A stretch of DNA of 59,521 nt from an uncultured Pelagibacteraceae bacterium (lineage in GTDB: Bacteria > Pseudomonadota > Alphaproteobacteria > Pelagibacterales > Pelagibacteraceae), in NCBI GenBank assembly GCA_902574705.1, contig CACGOM010000006.1, positions 1 through 59,521 of the forward strand. The letters run 5' to 3'. A program made the position numbers and the translations under genes. The notes below the pieces were generated by a model. That model saw only the letters and a program-made list of their open reading frames with translations, did no database searches and was not told the DNA's origin. How positions within the stretch are numbered: the first letter of the stretch is position 1; every line of letters starts with the position of its first letter. Shown one piece after another: positions 43,496 to 51,413 of the stretch.

Positions 43496-44929
43496 TTAAT
43501 TTTTTTGTCTTCTCAAAAATGCGGGAATTTCTAGTTCATCTTCCTCGGTCTCTTTATCTTCATCGACAAAAGAACTTTGATCTTCATTATTATCAAAAAG
43601 TTCAAAGCTACTTTCCTCTTGCAAACCAAAGTTTTCTAGACCGTTAGAAGGCTCTTCAAGGTTTTTCTCTTCATTTTCAATTTCTTTTGTTTCTTGAGAA
43701 GAGATTTCTTCAAGATTATCAGCAGAAACATGAGCTATTGACTGATGGGCTTTGTCTGAATATTGAGCTTCATTCAATAAAGACTCATTAGTTGTATCAA
43801 TTTCATTTTCTAATTTAAGAGCTGTAGCTCCCTCAGAAATTGGATTACTTGCTGTGGTTTGAAAATTAAAAGAGTCAGACATGTTCATTCCTGAAAAGTC
43901 AGAATATCCAGGATTTCTATTTTGTATTCTATGGACCATATTAATAACAGATTTGCTCTCTGGCTGCTGTCCATCTAAAGATGTAGCAACGATAGATACT
44001 CTCATTTTACCGTCTAATTGTGGATCTGTTATTGCGCCAATTATTAATTCAGCTTCTGGATCAACTTCTGCTCTTACTTTGTTAACAGCCTCATCAACTT
44101 CAAAAAGTTTAAGATCTTTTCCTCCAGTAATATTTACTAATAATCCTTTTGCACCTTTTAAAGTATAGTCATCAATTAAAGGGTTAGTAATTGCCATTTC
44201 TGCAGCTTTTAATGCTCTTCCTTCGCCATCTGCTTCACCTGTCCCCATCATAGCTTTACCCATGGAACTCATAACTGACTCAACATCAGCAAAATCTAAA
44301 TTTATCAATCCAGGTCTTACCATTAAATCAGTGATACTTTGTACACCGTGTAACAAAACATCATTTGAAAGCTCAAAAGAAGATTCAAAAGTTGTCTCTT
44401 CATTTGCAATTTTAAATAAGTTCTGATTTGGAACAACAATTATAGTATCCACATGTCTTCTAAGTTCTTCTAAGCCTTGCTGTGCTCTTCTCATTCTAGA
44501 AGGGCCTTCATATAAAAATGGCAATGTAACAACGCCCACTGTTAAAATATTTAATTCTTTTGCAGCTCTTGCAATTACATGCGCAGCTCCGGTACCTGTT
44601 CCTCCGCCCATTCCTGCAGTTATAAAACACATATTTGCACCCTGCAAAATATTAACTATTTCATTAAGAGACTCGTCAGCAGATGCTTGTCCAACATCGT
44701 GTTTTGCTCCTGCACCTAATCCTTTAGTTAAATTAACCCCTAATTGAATTTTTGTCTTTGCTTTATTTAATTTTAAATCTTGAGCATCGGTGTTTACTGC
44801 TATGAACTCAACTCCTTGAAGTCCAGCATCAATCATTCCATCTATAGCATTTCCGCCAGCTCCTCCAATTCCAAGAACTAATATTCTTGGTTTTAATTCT
44901 CTTATATCTGGTGTTTTAAAGTTTATCAT
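43496..44929 (-). CDS. ftsZ: FtsZ, tubulin-like cell-division GTPase
   Basis: The 477-residue protein has a GTPase domain with the T1 loop VLGIGGAGGNAI, VNTDAQDL, the tubulin signature AGMGGGTGTGAA, and the T7 synergy residues NLDFADVESVM. An acidic, disordered linker of roughly 130 residues follows, and the conserved C-terminal peptide reads LEIPAFLRRQ, which binds FtsA. It polymerises at mid-cell to form the Z ring. Its place is unusual: it lies between mraZ (12 nt) and rsmH (18 nt) at the head of the dcw cluster instead of after ftsA. It should therefore be under the mraZ promoter and MraZ box. Confidence 0.97.
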   Translation of the reverse strand: MINFKTPDIRELKPRILVLGIGGAGGNAIDGMIDAGLQGVEFIAVNTDAQDLKLNKAKTKIQLGVNLTKGLGAGAKHDVGQASADESLNEIVNILQGANMCFITAGMGGGTGTGAAHVIARAAKELNILTVGVVTLPFLYEGPSRMRRAQQGLEELRRHVDTIIVVPNQNLFKIANEETTFESSFELSNDVLLHGVQSITDLMVRPGLINLDFADVESVMSSMGKAMMGTGEADGEGRALKAAEMAITNPLIDDYTLKGAKGLLVNITGGKDLKLFEVDEAVNKVRAEVDPEAELIIGAITDPQLDGKMRVSIVATSLDGQQPESKSVINMVHRIQNRNPGYSDFSGMNMSDSFNFQTTASNPISEGATALKLENEIDTTNESLLNEAQYSDKAHQSIAHVSADNLEEISSQETKEIENEEKNLEEPSNGLENFGLQEESSFELFDNNEDQSSFVDEDKETEEDELEIPAFLRRQKN

Positions 44930-44941
44930 TTTATCCCCCCA

Positions 44942-45400
44942 CTATTGTTTATTAAGTTGTAGCTCCCATTTAAGGCTGCCTCTATAAATATTAGATTTTT
45001 TCTTGGCAGTTATCTTAAATTTTTCAAATGTAGTTGGCTCCCAAATTTGGAATGTTTTTCCTTGACCAACAAATACCATGCTGTTTTTGATTTTGGCATG
45101 TTTTAATAATTTTGATGTAAGCAAAATTCTTCCTTCACTATCAAATTGTAGATTTATACTCTCTGATAAAATAGATGTTGCAAAATAATCTTTTTTCTCC
45201 TCAAAAGGATTTAATGAATCAATACTGTTAGAAATTTTTTCAATTCTGTCTTGAGGCCATGCCTCAATACATTGGTGATTAAAAGATGGATAACAAATTA
45301 TACCATTGTATCCGATATTAGATAAATATGATCTAAAAGATGCTGGCACCGACACCCTTCCCTTTTTGTCTAATCTGTTTTCGTACGTAGATAAAAACAT
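44942..45400 (-). CDS. mraZ: MraZ, dcw-cluster transcription regulator
   Basis: The 152-residue protein contains two AbrB-like half-domains with the D-x-x-x-R motif: YENRLDKKGRVSVPASFR near the start and QFDSEGRILLTSKLLKHA in the second half. MraZ forms ring-shaped oligomers that bind direct TGGG-type repeats ahead of its own gene and repress the dcw operon. Exactly such repeats lie 23-46 nt upstream here. It is the first gene of the operon. The ATG at 45400 is about 30 nt after the predicted transcription start. Confidence 0.94.
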   Translation of the reverse strand: MFLSTYENRLDKKGRVSVPASFRSYLSNIGYNGIICYPSFNHQCIEAWPQDRIEKISNSIDSLNPFEEKKDYFATSILSESINLQFDSEGRILLTSKLLKHAKIKNSMVFVGQGKTFQIWEPTTFEKFKITAKKKSNIYRGSLKWELQLNKQ

Positions 45401-45422
45401 AATTCATAATATAACCCATATT

Positions 45423-45446
45423 TGGGTTTTTATGGGATATTATGGG
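45423..45446 (+). promoter_or_regulatory. MraZ box: three TGGG repeats at 10-bp spacing
   Basis: TGGG occurs at 45423-45426, 45433-45436 and 45443-45446, exactly 10 bp apart. MraZ is known to bind TGGGN-type repeats separated by about 5 bp. The repeats overlap the -10 hexamer of the mraZ promoter, so binding should block transcription. Confidence 0.75.
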
Positions 45447-45465
45447 TTTTATTAAACTTCGTCAA
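45437..45465 (-). promoter_or_regulatory. Promoter of the mraZ-ftsZ-dcw operon
   Basis: On the minus strand TTGACG (45460-45465) and TAATAT (45437-45442) are separated by exactly 17 bp. The start would fall near 45430, inside the MraZ box, leaving a leader of about 30 nt before the mraZ ATG. Confidence 0.7.
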
Positions 45466-45544
45466 TACCTAATAATTTGCATAAAATTGCAATGATCCTA
45501 GAACAAAGAAGAAACGATTCAGGTTTAGAGAAATGTCAATTTAT

Positions 45545-45907
45545 GAATGCCAGATAAACTATAAGCCGGGTTCTGTCATTTAAACCTATCATTTATCTAG
45601 GCCTTAAATCACTTTAAGGCTCAAGCAACTAACCCTGATGACTAGCCAAAGACAGCTTTTAGTTATTTCTAACAATGTCATCTCTACTCAGTTTTGCTCT
45701 CAGTGGGGTTTTCCATGCGTTGTTTGTTACCAACCAACCGGTGTGCTCTTACCACACCTTTTCACCCTTGCCTTGTTGAGGCGGTTTATTTTCTGTGGCA
45801 CTATCCCTAGGGTTGCCCCCGCCAGCCATTAACTGGCACTGTGTCTTTGTAGAGCCCGGACTTTCCTCATCAAATAATTGATGCGATAAGTCGTTTATCT
45901 GGCATTC
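45545..45907 (-). ncRNA. rnpB: RNase P RNA, bacterial class A
   Basis: The minus strand carries the universal RNase P signatures: GAGGAAAGTCCGGGCTC near the 5' end, GGGTGAAAAGGTGTGGTAAGAGC-like centre (GTGAAA then GGTAAGAGC), a GAGAGCAAAACTGAGTAGA-type segment and ACAGAACCCGGCTTATAG at the 3' end. The termini GAATGCCAGATAAAC and GTTTATCTGGCATTC form a perfect 15-bp P1 helix that sets the ends. The RNA is the catalytic part of the enzyme that trims tRNA 5' ends. It lies between the amidase gene and the mraZ promoter on the same strand. Confidence 0.96.
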
Positions 45908-45947
45908 TTAAAATATTCATTATTTAGATTTTTTCAAGATAATTAAA

Positions 45948-46680
45948 TCAATGCTCAAATTTACTTAATTTTTTTGCGATAAGTAAGCATTCCTGATCAA
46001 TTTCTCCATTAATAAGCTTTTGCCTGAAATGTCTTTGAAAACTTTTTACTAATAGAATTTTCTTTGATGCTTTTGTAGCTTTAACAAAATAACCAATTTT
46101 AGATAATAATTTAAAAAAAAACTCTTTTTCTAACTTCGAAATATTTTTATTTCTTATTTTTTTTAATTTTTGTTCATTAACTTTATGCCAAATGCCAATG
46201 TTTTTTTTCGATAGAAGTTTCCAAGGAAATTTTTCTCCTGGATCTTTTTTTCTTTCAAATGCAATATCTGAATGTCCCAGTATATTCTTTTTGCTTATGT
46301 TATATTTTTTAATCAAATACTTAGATAATTTAATCAGAGATTTGATCTGCTTTTTAGAATAATTTTGATAACCAAACTGGTGACCTTTGTTTGCAATCTC
46401 AATTCCTATAGATTTTTTATTTAAAGATTTTTCGCTTTTCCAATTAGATTTCCCAGCATGCCAAGCTTCATAAACTTCTGGAACCATCAAAATTATGGAG
46501 CCATTTCTTTTAATAAAATAATGGCAGCTAACTTCTGATCTGACATTTGTTAGTCTATTTATTGCCTTACTTTCGCTACTCATTCCAGTGTAGTGATAGA
46601 TAATATATTTTATCTTTTTTTTTTGTTCTTCTGTAGGTTGAAAAATTAGGTGAATAATTAATTAAGGTTTTTATGAGCAT
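45948..46680 (-). CDS. N-acetylmuramoyl-L-alanine amidase (Amidase_2), frameshifted as written
   Basis: The catalytic zinc amidase core is clear: ISLIN-type start INYSPNFSTYRR, then IKYIIYHYTGM with the first zinc histidine, SCHYFIKRNGSI, AWHAGKSNW, GIEIANKGHQFGY, ILGHSDIAFERKKDPGEKFPW with the last ligands. A peptidoglycan-binding-like tail follows. The first 22 residues, from the ATG at 46678-46680, lie in a different frame from the rest; the switch is a run of ten A (T at 46615-46624), and nine A would give one 243-residue protein. An open frame from an ATG at 46583 exists but starts after HYTG and would miss a zinc ligand. It trims peptidoglycan stem peptides, probably in recycling (AmpD/AmiD-like). 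Confidence 0.82.
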
Positions 46681-46744
46681 TTTTAATAATTATTATACAA
46701 AATATAGATTTACTTTTATAGAGGATACAATAAAATTCACATAT

Positions 46745-47530
46745 ATGGGTAGAATTTTCAAAGTATTAATTATATCGTTATTTTTAACTTCTGCTTCCTT
46801 AGCAGGAAGTGATGGTGAAAATGAATTATCAAAAAATTCTAATGGTGAAGTAAAAGATTGTTTTGAAACTATAAACAGAGGTGTATTTGTATTTAATGAA
46901 GGTTTAAGAAAAGTTGTTTTTGAGCCTCTTGCTAAAGGTTACTTATATCTGCCTGCCCCACTTAGAGCTGGTACTGGAAATATGTTAAACAATCTGACAA
47001 ATGTAGTTACCATACCAAACAACGTTCTTCAGGGTGAATTTAAATTGGCTGCAAAGAATACAGCAAGATTTACTGTAAATACAACTATTGGAATATTAGG
47101 AATTTTCGATCCAGCATCTAAAATTGGTTTAAATGATTATGATAAAGAAGATTATGGTCAAACTTTGGGCACGTGGGGAGTAGGTGAAGGATGTTACATA
47201 GTTCTTCCTGTTTTAGGACCTTCTACAGCAAGAGATGCCTTTGCAAGTTTAGCTAGTTTCTCTGGTGGAGATGCATGGTACAATGTTACAGTAAGAAATG
47301 ATACTCATTATGTTTCTGACTTCGATTACTATTTTTCAAGAGGTGCTAGAGGAGTTGATTTTTTAGCAAAGAATTTGGGGGCTCTTGATAACCTTGAAGA
47401 AAATTCAATTGATTTTTACGCGTCTGTTAAAAGTCTATATCTTCAAGAAAGAAGGCAACAAATAGCAAATGCTGATGAAATAACAGAAACTTTTGACGAT
47501 AGCGACTGGGAAGAAATCGAAACTCAATAA
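46745..47530 (+). CDS. mlaA: MlaA (VacJ)-like outer-membrane lipid-asymmetry protein
   Basis: From the ATG at 46745 the product is 261 residues with a clear signal peptide (MGRIFKVLIISLFLTSASLA). The MlaA core shows DCFETINRGVFVFNEGLRK, PLRAGTGNMLNNLTNV, NTTIGILGIFDPASKIGL and the DYGQTLGTWGVGEG and YIVLPVLGPST stretches. It forms an outer-membrane channel that removes misplaced phospholipid. The lipobox cysteine of E. coli MlaA is missing, so it is not a lipoprotein here. An upstream ATG at 46673 would add 24 residues before the signal peptide and overlap the divergent amidase, so it is rejected. It is followed by mlaC 7 nt later. Confidence 0.92.
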   Translation: MGRIFKVLIISLFLTSASLAGSDGENELSKNSNGEVKDCFETINRGVFVFNEGLRKVVFEPLAKGYLYLPAPLRAGTGNMLNNLTNVVTIPNNVLQGEFKLAAKNTARFTVNTTIGILGIFDPASKIGLNDYDKEDYGQTLGTWGVGEGCYIVLPVLGPSTARDAFASLASFSGGDAWYNVTVRNDTHYVSDFDYYFSRGARGVDFLAKNLGALDNLEENSIDFYASVKSLYLQERRQQIANADEITETFDDSDWEEIETQ

Positions 47531-47537
47531 TCTTTGA

Positions 47538-48131
47538 ATGAAAATTTTTAAAAAATTTTTATTTTTATTTTTATTTTTAATATCATCAACTACTTATACG
47601 CTTGCGAAAAATCCATCTGTATTTATTTCTGAAATTACTGAAAGTGCATCCACAATCTTGAAAAAGGATATTTCAATGGATGAAAAAGCCAATGAACTAA
47701 TTAGAATAGCTGAGCAAAATGTTGATATTGATGGAATTGGTTTATATTCTCTTGGAAAGCATAGAAAATCAATTGATACAAATCAATTAGAACAGTATAA
47801 AAGTATTTTTAGAGAGTATTTCTTAAAAAGTTTTTCAAGTAGATTATCTCAATATTCTGATCCAAAAATTAATGTAATATCACAAAATGTAATTAACGAT
47901 AAATATACAATCGTTTCATCAGTTTTGGTAAAAACCGACGAAAGACCTGAAATTAAGATAGATTGGAGAGTGTATACAAAAGATCCTAGTAATCCATTAA
48001 TTAGAGATCTAATAATAGAGGGACTTAGTTTAGCAAGAACACAGAAGGAAGAGTTTAATTCAGTCATCCAAAGTGCTAACGGCGATGTTAATGCTCTATT
48101 AGAAAATTTACAAAATTTCAATTCAAAATAA
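47538..48131 (+). CDS. mlaC: MlaC-like periplasmic phospholipid-binding protein
   Basis: The 197-residue protein has a signal peptide ending near YTLA and then the Tol-Tol-Ttg2 (MlaC) pattern: long alpha-helical start with DEKANELIRIAEQNVDIDGIGLYSLGKH, QYKSIFREYFLKSFSSRL, and the strand WRVYTKDPSNPLIRDLIIEGLSL. MlaC shuttles phospholipids between MlaA and the inner-membrane MlaFEDB complex, which is not in this window. The gene is 7 nt after mlaA and 1 nt before a small Cys-rich gene. Confidence 0.92.
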   Translation: MKIFKKFLFLFLFLISSTTYTLAKNPSVFISEITESASTILKKDISMDEKANELIRIAEQNVDIDGIGLYSLGKHRKSIDTNQLEQYKSIFREYFLKSFSSRLSQYSDPKINVISQNVINDKYTIVSSVLVKTDERPEIKIDWRVYTKDPSNPLIRDLIIEGLSLARTQKEEFNSVIQSANGDVNALLENLQNFNSK

Positions 48132-48132
48132 A

Positions 48133-48411
48133 GTGAAAAAATTTCTTATTATTATTTTTCTATCACTAACACTAACTAATGGAGCATACGCCAAACTAAG
48201 TAACGCTGCATGGATGGACGTATATAGAGGTTGTTATGAAAATAGTGATAAAACAAAATTTTTTCAACAATATTGTACTTGTTTTGTTGATGGATTTGAT
48301 GCAAAATTTTCAGATTCAGAATTAGATAGTTTCTTACGTGAAACCCGTGATGTAACAAAAGAACCATTATTTATCAAAATTACTAGGCGTTGTTACGACA
48401 AGTATAAATAA
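48133..48411 (+). CDS. Small exported Cys-rich protein in the mla operon
   Basis: The 92-residue product starts with GTG one nt after the mlaC stop. It has a signal peptide ending AYA (residue 20) and a mature part of 72 residues with four cysteines: C34, C48, C50 and C87, the middle pair in QQYCTCFVDGF. This looks like a disulfide-stabilised periplasmic helical protein. I do not recognise the family. Direct coupling to mlaA-mlaC suggests a role in outer-membrane lipid transport, but that is inference. Confidence 0.75.
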   Translation: MKKFLIIIFLSLTLTNGAYAKLSNAAWMDVYRGCYENSDKTKFFQQYCTCFVDGFDAKFSDSELDSFLRETRDVTKEPLFIKITRRCYDKYK

Positions 48412-48414
48412 ATT

Positions 48415-48491
48415 TGGTGGGCCCGCCAGGACTCGAACCTGGGACCAATACATTATGAGTGTACTGCTCTAACCAACTGAGCTACAGGCCC
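48415..48491 (-). tRNA. tRNA-Met (CAT), elongator
   Basis: The minus strand folds into a full cloverleaf of 77 nt including the encoded CCA. The acceptor arms GGGCCTG and CGGGCCC pair (one G-T), the anticodon loop is CTCATAA with CAT, and the T-arm CCAGG-TTCGAGT-CCTGG is canonical. The D-loop contains the usual GG. It is read as elongator Met; a tRNA-Ile with modified CAT is a lower-probability alternative. Confidence 0.93.
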
Positions 48492-48503
48492 AAAAGATTT
48501 TGA

Positions 48504-48532
48504 TATATACTAAAATAATTAATTTATGTCAC
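48504..48532 (-). promoter_or_regulatory. Candidate promoter of tRNA-Met
   Basis: On the minus strand GTGACA (48527-48532) and TATATA (48504-48509) are 17 bp apart, giving a start about 6 nt before the tRNA. Confidence 0.4.
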
Positions 48533-48595
48533 TTTAATTAATAAAAAAAGTATAGTTTTTTGCTCAAATTATTATATTTAGAGTAGCACATTATT

Positions 48596-49444
48596 ATGCA
48601 ATTAAAAAACCTTGAAACTTATAGGCATTTTAAAAAGTCAAAAAGACTTTCTGTAAAATGGGATAGTTATTTTTCAGTATATGACAAGATATTCAAACAA
48701 TACAAAAATAAAAAAATTAAAGTTGTTGAGGTTGGGGTTGCTAATGGAGGATCTTTATTTATATGGAGAAAGTTATTTGGCAAAAAAGCCAAAATAATTG
48801 GCGTAGACGCAAATCCTATTTCAAAAAAAATGAGAAAATACGGTTTTAAAATATACTTAGGAGATCAAAGTGATCCTAATTTTTGGAAAAAATTTTTTAA
48901 AAAAGAAGGCAAAATAGATATAATTTTAGATGATGGAGGTCATAAAAATCTCCAACAAATTAGTACTGTTCATTATGCACTTCCATACATCAATAATGGT
49001 GGATTGATAGTTGTTGAAGATATGGCCTCTAGCTATATAAAAAAGGAATTTTACAACCCATCAAAATTCTCATTTGCTAATTTTTGTAACAAAATTGTTG
49101 AGTTTATTAATTACCGTTCAGGCGCGATAAATAAGCAGATGAATATTTATTCAAAAAAGATCTATTCAATTGAATTTTTTGAATCAATTGCTGTTTTAAA
49201 GATAGATTCAACAAAGTGTATTAAAAGTAAACCAATATCAAATAATATCAAAGATCCAGCACTGAATGAAATGAGAAGCTCATTTCATTTCATTAGAGCA
49301 AGGGAAAATATTAAAAATTTAATCCCTTTTTTAAAAAACTCAAAAGTTTACAATAAAATTGAGAGGAAATTATTTTATAAAAATAGAATTTTAAACTTTA
49401 AAGAAAACTTAATAATTAAAAAAATATACAGAAATATTAAGTAA
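48596..49444 (+). CDS. Class I SAM-dependent methyltransferase (sugar/CmcI-like)
   Basis: The 282-residue protein has the SAM-binding fold: VVEVGVANGGSLFIWR (residues 43-58), IIGVDANP (67-74) and a conserved acidic IILDDGGHKNLQ (109-120). The EVGV...G.SL..W pattern with LDDG.H is that of macrocin/sugar O-methyltransferases and cephalosporin hydroxylase-type (CmcI-like) enzymes often found in glycan loci. Substrate is unknown. It is a single plus-strand gene between two minus-strand tRNAs, an arrangement often seen when a gene has been inserted beside tRNAs. Confidence 0.8.
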   Translation: MQLKNLETYRHFKKSKRLSVKWDSYFSVYDKIFKQYKNKKIKVVEVGVANGGSLFIWRKLFGKKAKIIGVDANPISKKMRKYGFKIYLGDQSDPNFWKKFFKKEGKIDIILDDGGHKNLQQISTVHYALPYINNGGLIVVEDMASSYIKKEFYNPSKFSFANFCNKIVEFINYRSGAINKQMNIYSKKIYSIEFFESIAVLKIDSTKCIKSKPISNNIKDPALNEMRSSFHFIRARENIKNLIPFLKNSKVYNKIERKLFYKNRILNFKENLIIKKIYRNIK

Positions 49445-49519
49445 TGGTGGGCCGTGTTGGTTACGCTCCAACTACCCCTGCAATGTCAATGCAGTACTCT
49501 ACTATTGAGCTAACGGCCC
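49445..49519 (-). tRNA. tRNA-Val (GAC) with a non-canonical T-loop
   Basis: The acceptor arms GGGCCGT and ACGGCCC pair fully, the anticodon arm CTGCA-TTGACAT-TGCAG is perfect with anticodon GAC, and CCA is encoded. The T-stem GTTGG/CCAAC pairs, but its loop reads AGCGTAA instead of TTCRANY, and the D-loop reads AATAGTA so residue 18 is A. The G19-C56 contact could still form. It starts 4 nt after the rpoD stop, so it is probably made from the rpoD transcript. Confidence 0.88.
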
Positions 49520-49523
49520 TAAA

Positions 49524-51365
49524 TTAACTCTCTAGGAAGCTTTTCAATTGTTTAGATCTACTTGGGTGTTTTAATTTTCTTAAAGCTTTTGCTTCGATTT
49601 GTCTAATTCTCTCTCTTGTTACAGAAAATTGTAGACCTACTTCCTCTAAAGTATGGTCAGTATTCATGCCAACTCCAAATCTCATTCTTAAAACTCTTTC
49701 TTCCCTAGGTGTTAGAGTTGATAATATTTTAGTTGTAGCCTCGCTCAAATTTGATTTGATTGCTTGGTCCATTGGATCTAATGCTTTTGTATCCTCTATA
49801 AAATCTCCAAGATTACTATCTTCTTCATCTCCTACAGGTTTTTCTAATGAAACAGGTTCTTTTGAGATTTTTAAAACTTTTCTTACTTTTTCTAAAGGCA
49901 TTCTTAGTTTTTTTGCTAACTCTTCTGGAGTTGCTTCTCTACCAAACTCACTCAAAATCAGTCTTTGTGTTCTAACAATTTTGTTAATTGTTTCAATCAT
50001 ATGGACTGGGATTCTAATTGTTCTTGCTTGGTCTGCTATAGATCTTGTAATTGCTTGTCTTATCCACCAAGTTGCATATGTCGAAAATTTATATCCTCTT
50101 CTATATTCAAATTTATCAACTGCTTTCATTAACCCAATATTTCCTTCTTGAATTAGATCAAGGAATTGCAGACCTCTATTTGTATATTTTTTGGCAATTG
50201 AGATCACTAGTCTTAAATTTGCCTCAACCATTTCCTTTTTCGCTATTCTGGACTCTTTCTCTCCTTTTTGAACTCTGCTAACTAATTTTTTAAATTCAGT
50301 AACTGAAAAACTTAGATTTTTACTTATTTCAATAAGTCTTTCTCTAATATTTTTAAACTCTTCTTTGTTTTTCTGAAAAAACTTACTCCATGTTGGATTT
50401 GTATCTAAAAATTTTTTCAAATTTGGATTTATTTCATTGCCAACATAAAATTTAATAAATTCATCTCTACTTATATTATTGCCTACTGCTAATCTTAACA
50501 AATTGCCTTCTAGAGAAATTATTTTTTTATTTTGATCGTAGTGTCTTTGAACTAAGTCTTCTAGTACAGATGGTGATAGTTGAAGAGATTTAATATTTTC
50601 AAGTATATTTTCACAAATCTTTGAATAATTTTTTTCTTTAGGTTTGGAAAATTCTAAAGAGTTTAATACTGAATTTAATTTTTCTACCTGATATTTGCCC
50701 AACTTGCTATATTCTTTGGTCAGTAAAGTTATAGTTTTAAGTATTTTAGGTTTAATCTCTTCTTCCATTGCAGCAAGCGTTGGATTAAATTCATCATCAT
50801 CTGAATTTTGTGTGTTAGCTGATTCATCTTTATCTTTGGTATTATTATTTTTTTTATCTTCTGTATCTGAGTCTTCCTCCTCCATATAATTTGTATCAAT
50901 ATCTATTATTTCCCTTACTAAAATTTCATTGTTATTTAATTTTTCATTCCAATCTTTAATTTGATTTCCTGTTAATGGGCTTTGTGAAAGAGCCTCTAGC
51001 ATTACATTTTTTCCAGCTTCAATTCTTTTAGCAATTGCAATTTCTCCCTCTCTTGAAAGCAGTTCTACGCCACCCATTTCTCTTAAATACATTCTTATAG
51101 GATCATCACTTTTTTCAGATACCTTGCCTTCTTCTTTGCCCTGTCTATCTTTTTTCTTTAAAGCTTTAAAATCTGATTTTTGCTCAACTAAAAATATCTT
51201 TTCATCTAAAATATGTATAAAAGCTTGAGATAAATTTTCTTCTGAAAGGTTTCTTTTGCCTAAAGATTTAAATAACTCTTCATGAGTTATAAAGCCTCTA
51301 TGGACACCTCTGCCCATTAGCCTTGCAAATGATTTTGTTATGATTTTTTCCACAATTAAACCCAT
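49524..51365 (-). CDS. rpoD: RpoD, primary sigma-70 factor
   Basis: The 613-residue sigma factor has region 1.2 at [16 protein letters not shown], a long acidic insert, and regions 2-4. These read [55 protein letters not shown] for -10 recognition and melting, and [22 protein letters not shown] for -35 binding. It directs RNA polymerase to housekeeping promoters such as the TTGACA/TATAAT-like sites seen here. It follows dnaG by 48 nt as in the macromolecular-synthesis operon, and a tRNA-Val follows it by only 4 nt. Confidence 0.97.
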   Translation of the reverse strand: MGLIVEKIITKSFARLMGRGVHRGFITHEELFKSLGKRNLSEENLSQAFIHILDEKIFLVEQKSDFKALKKKDRQGKEEGKVSEKSDDPIRMYLREMGGVELLSREGEIAIAKRIEAGKNVMLEALSQSPLTGNQIKDWNEKLNNNEILVREIIDIDTNYMEEEDSDTEDKKNNNTKDKDESANTQNSDDDEFNPTLAAMEEEIKPKILKTITLLTKEYSKLGKYQVEKLNSVLNSLEFSKPKEKNYSKICENILENIKSLQLSPSVLEDLVQRHYDQNKKIISLEGNLLRLAVGNNISRDEFIKFYVGNEINPNLKKFLDTNPTWSKFFQKNKEEFKNIRERLIEISKNLSFSVTEFKKLVSRVQKGEKESRIAKKEMVEANLRLVISIAKKYTNRGLQFLDLIQEGNIGLMKAVDKFEYRRGYKFSTYATWWIRQAITRSIADQARTIRIPVHMIETINKIVRTQRLILSEFGREATPEELAKKLRMPLEKVRKVLKISKEPVSLEKPVGDEEDSNLGDFIEDTKALDPMDQAIKSNLSEATTKILSTLTPREERVLRMRFGVGMNTDHTLEEVGLQFSVTRERIRQIEAKALRKLKHPSRSKQLKSFLES

Positions 51366-51413
51366 AGATATATATTGATAATTTCCAAAAAATCCATGGA
51401 TAATTTTTCGATA

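Noticed and set aside
43881-44168. Long plus-strand frame opposite ftsZ
   Set aside because: It is antisense to the conserved FtsZ GTPase domain and has no start signals or recognisable domain.
45638-45832. Open plus-strand frame of 64 codons
   Set aside because: It lies fully within the RNase P RNA gene on the other strand and matches no protein pattern.
46673-46744. Extended MlaA start at the ATG at 46673
   Set aside because: It would put 24 polar residues before a good signal peptide and overlap the corrected amidase start.
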